64,000 bases of DNA, taken from NCBI GenBank assembly GCA_015501075.1, contig JADNYJ010000097.1:1-64000 (forward strand), read 5' to 3'. A model generated the notes under the pieces. It did not search any database and was not told the DNA's origin. It was given only the letters and a program-made list of their open reading frames with translations. Within the stretch, counting starts at the first letter, position 1. The number at the start of each line of letters is the position of its first letter. Positions 60,233-64,000 of the stretch are shown one piece after another. Made by a program: the position numbers and the translations under genes. The DNA is from Gymnopilus junonius. Lineage: Eukaryota > Basidiomycota > Agaricomycetes > Agaricales > Galerinaceae.

Positions 60233-62409
60233 ATGGAACGCCCTCCTACCCCACAAATCCTCCATGACCCCATTGTCGAACCTGAAGACGAACTCTCCTA
60301 TGACTGGTACTACAGTCGGGAAGCTGGCGGCTACGTCTTGACCTTTGGAAAGTTTCACGGCCGAAGAATGCATGCAGCAAGTTTATCCTACCTCTACTGG
60401 TGTGATCGAACGTTCGACTATGATCAAAGAAGGGTGAGCCGGACCCACTTCAAATCTAATCTCTGTTGAACAATAGAATTCAATCTTCACTTATAGCGAC
60501 TTTTAGATGCATTCCATAACTTCCATGTTGGCCTGGAGGAATATGTAAAGACGAACTACGGAGATTTCATAGTTCCCTTTGGTAGGAAACATCGGGGGAA
60601 GACCATAAGTCAGTGTCGAGATAAACCTTGGCTTAAGTGGGTAATGAAACAGCTAAGTAAGAAGCGTGTTATGAAGAGAAAGGTAGATTTAATTTGCTAA
60701 AGTAATCTGTATGCTGACTATGGGTCTTGCTACAGTATGGCGTGTTTTTTGAGGCAGTAAATATCTGGCTACAAAATCCCCGTCACCAGGGGGTCAAACG
60801 AAACATTGGCGAACTCCTGGATGCCTCGGAATATGAAGACGACCTTAATCTGATACACGAGTTTGACGAGGACTATGAAGATGAACCTACAGAATCCGAT
60901 TTGGAGTTTATTGTCTCGGATAGCGAAGAGATTGTGGTAGAGGGCAGCGATTCGGCTAGCGAGTCATCTGCCAAGGCCACAGGTAAAACGAACAACTGAG
61001 TCCTCAGAACGTTGGCGATGACGTCTTAAACAGATACTAGCGATAATGATAGTGAAGACAACGACCAGTCGGAACCTTCTGCGGAAAGCACGCCAGAACC
61101 CGAGCAGCGCACGCACAGGTCGAACAGAGGGACTTCACGGTGAGGAATTATCTTTATCTTCTCATTGCCAAATGTTCCTCATATTTCCCGCAAGACGCAA
61201 AAAAGACGACTTTATTGAAAATGACGAAGAAGAGGATGGATCAGAGGAATACAAAGAACCAGAAGCGTCTGAGCCAGAAGAGCGTCCTCAAAGTAAGCTT
61301 CCGACTTTTGGACCATATATTAACCTAATGCTTGCATCTTCGCAGCTCCTCCTCGTACATTTAAGTCAAGTATGAAGAAGAAGAAAGGGTCAGCAAAGCA
61401 AGCAAGGCCAGATGAATATGAAGTGCCTGATTCGGAACAGAGGATTCAAAGTACACTGCCATTATTTTCTATCTTTAATCTCGGTGCTAACATATAAATC
61501 CAATTAGCTTCTCCGCGAGTACTGAGGAGTGCAAAGGTCGTATCGAAACAAGATACGGTTGCTAGTCCGTCACTCTTTTTCAAGGCAAACCATCAATATT
61601 AATCTTTATTTGTACAGCTCCTACACGCAAACCCAGATCAGCTTCAAAAACTGCGGTTGCAAAATCAAGTGCGGCAAAGGAGAAGGAGAGCGAAGCAAGA
61701 CGGAATGTAGTCGCTATAAGTAGGCTCTTACCAATCGATATCCTTCATTCATGTAGACGACTATATCTCAGGTCCATCTCCCATGCTCCCTCGAGGGCAC
61801 GACAACGATGGCTCATCTTCAGATGCCTCGGATGACAAGCCATTAACGCAATTTCAAAGTAGGTTTCCTCACTATTTTTTGACTGCTAATCATTCTCGTT
61901 TTACTGCATCACTCAGCTCCTCAAAAACGTTCAAGAAGGAATATTATTCGGACACCCTCTGGTTCAGAAGACAAGAACGAAGGTAGTGAAGGAATTGTTG
62001 TACCGCCTACACCCTCAGGTGAATTCCTAGCCATTCACTCAAATATTTAACTGAGCTCATGTGGTTTGCCTGCAGTGGCGGGGTCATCTCCCATTCGAAG
62101 TCGGAAGTACGGAAAGCAATATAGCAAACCTCCTAGCAGTAAAATCACGAGAAGTACGTCCGTCCACTTCCGCCGCTCAACTTGTACTTAATCCAAACAG
62201 GTCAGGCACACCAGAAAGCACGAGGTATAACCGATGCGGCGTATCAGGCCCGCATGATCAATGACTACTTTATGAATGCGCAACAACCGGCGCTCCCTCC
62301 AGATATCCGGCATGCGCTGGACGCTGTGGCATCCTACGTCAGAGGGCAACAGGACTGCACAGATCGCAATGCGCCATCGGACTGCGATATCGAAATGGAC
62401 AATACTTGA
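60233..62409 (+). CDS. ExoX-like_C double-module protein, copy B, with modular phase-1 exons
   Basis: It starts MERPPTPQILHDPIVEPEDE, then YVLTFGKFHGRRMHAASLSY (first ExoX-like_C-like module). An intron leads to LLDAFHNFHVGLEEYVKTNY and the second module GDFIVPFGRKHRGKTISQ with KPWLKWV. Next is YGVFFEAVNIWLQNPRHQ and a long acidic region (NLIHEFDEDYEDEPTESDLE). A chain of short exons follows, mostly in phase 1 (PPRTFKSSMKKKKGS; SPRVLRSAKVVSK; APTRKPRSASKTAVAKS; PSPMLPRGHDNDGSSSDA; PQKRSRRNIIRTPSGS; IRSRKYGKQYSKPPSSK), alternating basic and acidic. The conserved C-terminus is ARMINDYFMNAQQPALPPDI and ALDAVASYVRGQQ. Basic/acidic disorder suggests a nuclear or chromatin protein, but this is inference. 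No frame break; a tandem paralogue of copy A. Confidence 0.75.
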
Positions 62410-62410
62410 A

Positions 62411-62682
62411 TGACTAACTTCTAAATCTTACCCATGTAATACGTACTCTGCACCCCCATTCGCAGACCGGTGGATTTCTTTACTTGTAAATATCTTCTAT
62501 ACTTATCTATGCTTCATATTCATACTGAATTTAAAGGACCTCAGCTGCTGCCTCTCCAAAGAATAACAAGTCACAAGTATGTTTTCCTCCTTTATCATGT
62601 AAGGTGTAGTACAGGATTTGTAACAGCAGCCTTTCATCTCTGTGTGCAATTTAGATATCCAAGCACATCCACTTTACTATAT
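62411..62682. other. Short intergenic spacer
   Basis: Between copy B and tRNA-Ile. No gene seen. Confidence 0.5.
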
Positions 62683-62756
62683 GGCCGGCTAGCTCAGTTG
62701 GTTAGAGCGTGGTGCTAATAACGCCAAGGTCCTGGGTTCGACCCCCATGTTGGCCA
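62683..62756 (+). tRNA. tRNA-Ile (anticodon AAU)
   Basis: Cloverleaf: acceptor GGCCGGC pairs with GTTGGCC using two G-U pairs; D-arm GCTCAGTTGGTTAGAGC; anticodon stem TGGTG/CGCCA; loop CTAATAA with AAT at 62717-62719; T-loop TTCGACC; discriminator A. The 74 nt contain no intron. AAU (read as IAU) is the major isoleucine anticodon in eukaryotic nuclei. Confidence 0.95.
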
Positions 62757-64000
62757 ATATAACACATGCGATGAAGATTTTTTAATTTTTTTGAATTCTC
62801 GGGGATGGAGGAATATTACATTATGCACTGTTTATTTTTTTCTTTTGCTGCCCTGCCACTGACTACAGCTCTGATATTTTAGTAGCACCTCACGTCCACA
62901 ACGAGCATGACGAAGGCAGAGAAAAGCCCCCTAGTTTCAGTGAGTGCTCCTACGTATGTCAATTTTGGTTCCGATTTTAAATTTGGCAGGGGCATACTAA
63001 ACAGTACTTGGAAATTTGGATGGAGAGGGCAGTCTTTCAATTAGAAAGTAAAAGAATATGGGGACATAATATGATTGCCAGGGACCTTTTTGAATCCTTT
63101 TCTGGTTCTTCCATTGCGCATGCAGGTTCAGCGGATCTGGAAACCTTCATGAAGTCAGATTCTCCTGGAAGGTTCAGAGTGCTGAATGCACTGCGCATTG
63201 AAATCTTATTAGGTCATTAGTTAGTTTTAGCATTAGAACTTAGATGGCTTAGAGGATCTGGATGAGCTGGCCCAGTTGAGGGTTGTGGTTTTAGCTTTAG
63301 TAGAACATGTGTATTGTCGATGCCACGGCATGTTTACGGGAATAATGATAAGGGGCTTTCACTCAACTCCAAATTGAAGACCCGAGCGTAGCTGGATTGT
63401 CGAGTCTCTGAAGGTGGTGTTCCAGTCACGCAATCCAATACAGGGGTCGTTTATCCTTCTACTGGTGAACAATTGTTAGAAATAGTAAAACGGTCGACGC
63501 AGTTACAACTTGCAGGTAGGCATGTGCCATTGTTGACCAAGACAAAATAGAATACTTAGAGGGCTTATTATGTGGCTTGCTTAAAGCGTTGTTAACAATA
63601 CATGATCATAAATTCAATGGAAGCCACGTTATGCATCGCCATCTCCCCAATCAGAAGAGTTTCTTCCTGGAATATTCATTTGAAAGGAAGCAACTTGAAT
63701 GACGCAGCCAGTTCTTGAGCCACAGTCGGCGTCATGTATGTGATATGTAAGTGTATTTGAGGGAGAGACAGGGTATTGGGGTCGGCTGGTAGAGGAAATA
63801 GTATTGAGGGCGTGGAGTATGACAGTCATGGGCAGGGGGTCGAGGATTGAAGGTTCAAGGAAATCCTAAGGAATGCGCAAGACCAATATTTTCATGCATC
63901 GTCTTCAAGAAATCTGGGAAGGCTTACAGCGGGCGGCTGTTATGATGACGTCGTGAAACGTGCCGCTGCTGTGTGGCGCGATTCCTTATTGGGAAGTTCG
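62757..64000. other. Terminal stretch, nothing recognised
   Basis: A poly-T run right after the tRNA (62779-62792) fits a Pol III terminator. The 70-codon frame at 63008-63220 has no splice context or family resemblance. No gene is called to the end of the window. Confidence 0.5.
62779..62792 (+). terminator. Pol III terminator of tRNA-Ile
   Basis: TTTTTTAATTTTTTT begins about 23 bases after the tRNA 3' end, the usual T-run signal for RNA polymerase III termination. Confidence 0.5.

Noticed and set aside
63008..63220. 70-codon plus-strand frame near the window end
   Set aside because: Short, no motif, no TATA or intron structure; length is compatible with chance.
1..64000. CRISPR arrays, operons or bacterial-type signals
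   Set aside because: No regular direct-repeat/spacer pattern; genes are intron-rich and eukaryotic.

Overview
This 64 kb window looks like nuclear DNA of a filamentous basidiomycete, most likely an Agaricomycete. The genes are dense, with many short (about 45-120 nt) GT-AG introns. Several families are typical of mushrooms: GH5_9 exo-beta-1,3-glucanase with an N-terminal membrane anchor, F-box/LRR proteins, an HNH protein of the mushroom type, a Cys-rich small protein ending in a CCPCEM motif, and a base-exchange phosphatidylserine synthase. No organism name can be read from the sequence.

Layout. 0.08-6.9 kb: a LINE-type non-LTR retrotransposon on the minus strand (CCHC gag ORF1; endonuclease, reverse transcriptase and RNase H in ORF2) with a poly-A tail, an unusual polypurine tract in its 3' UTR and many frame breaks. 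7-10.6 kb: a tRNA-Val(UAC) with a 7-nt intron, two unrecognised small genes, and a clear six-exon Cys-rich small protein gene. 10.9-17.7 kb: an ABCC/MRP-type full transporter with three apparent single-base frameshifts. 18.4-21.9 kb: a convergent GH5_9 glucanase. 22-26.8 kb: gene-poor, with palindromes and a 642-bp CACTA-like MITE. 26.8-31.5 kb: KIN17, an unrecognised membrane/secreted ORF and phosphatidylserine synthase, all on the minus strand. 31.5-34.9 kb: gene-poor. 35-40.3 kb: a Zn2Cys6 transcription factor (+), TANGO2-like (-) and ARP6 (+). 40.3-42.9 kb: gene-poor. 42.9-47.6 kb: importin-7/8 type karyopherin (-). 49.3-56.3 kb: F-box/LRR genes and a remnant, plus a small secreted multi-exon protein. 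56.9-62.4 kb: an HNH protein (-) divergent from two tandem members (+) of a family with two ExoX-like_C modules. A tRNA-Ile(AAU) lies at 62.7 kb, and the end of the window is empty.

Two themes stand out. First, housekeeping and accessory genes alike carry isolated single-base frame breaks at sites where the protein otherwise continues perfectly. This fits uncorrected assembly indels at least as well as true gene decay, so pseudogene calls need read support. Second, 53.4-62.4 kb holds an expanded modular family: two tandem ExoX-like_C genes whose distal parts are strings of short phase-1 exons, and a small gene that joins a signal peptide exon to similar phase-1 modules. This is the best candidate here for something undescribed.

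Gene functions are mostly independent: nuclear import, chromatin (ARP6), DNA/RNA metabolism (KIN17), phospholipid synthesis, cell-wall glucan remodelling and export. I see no metabolic gene cluster.
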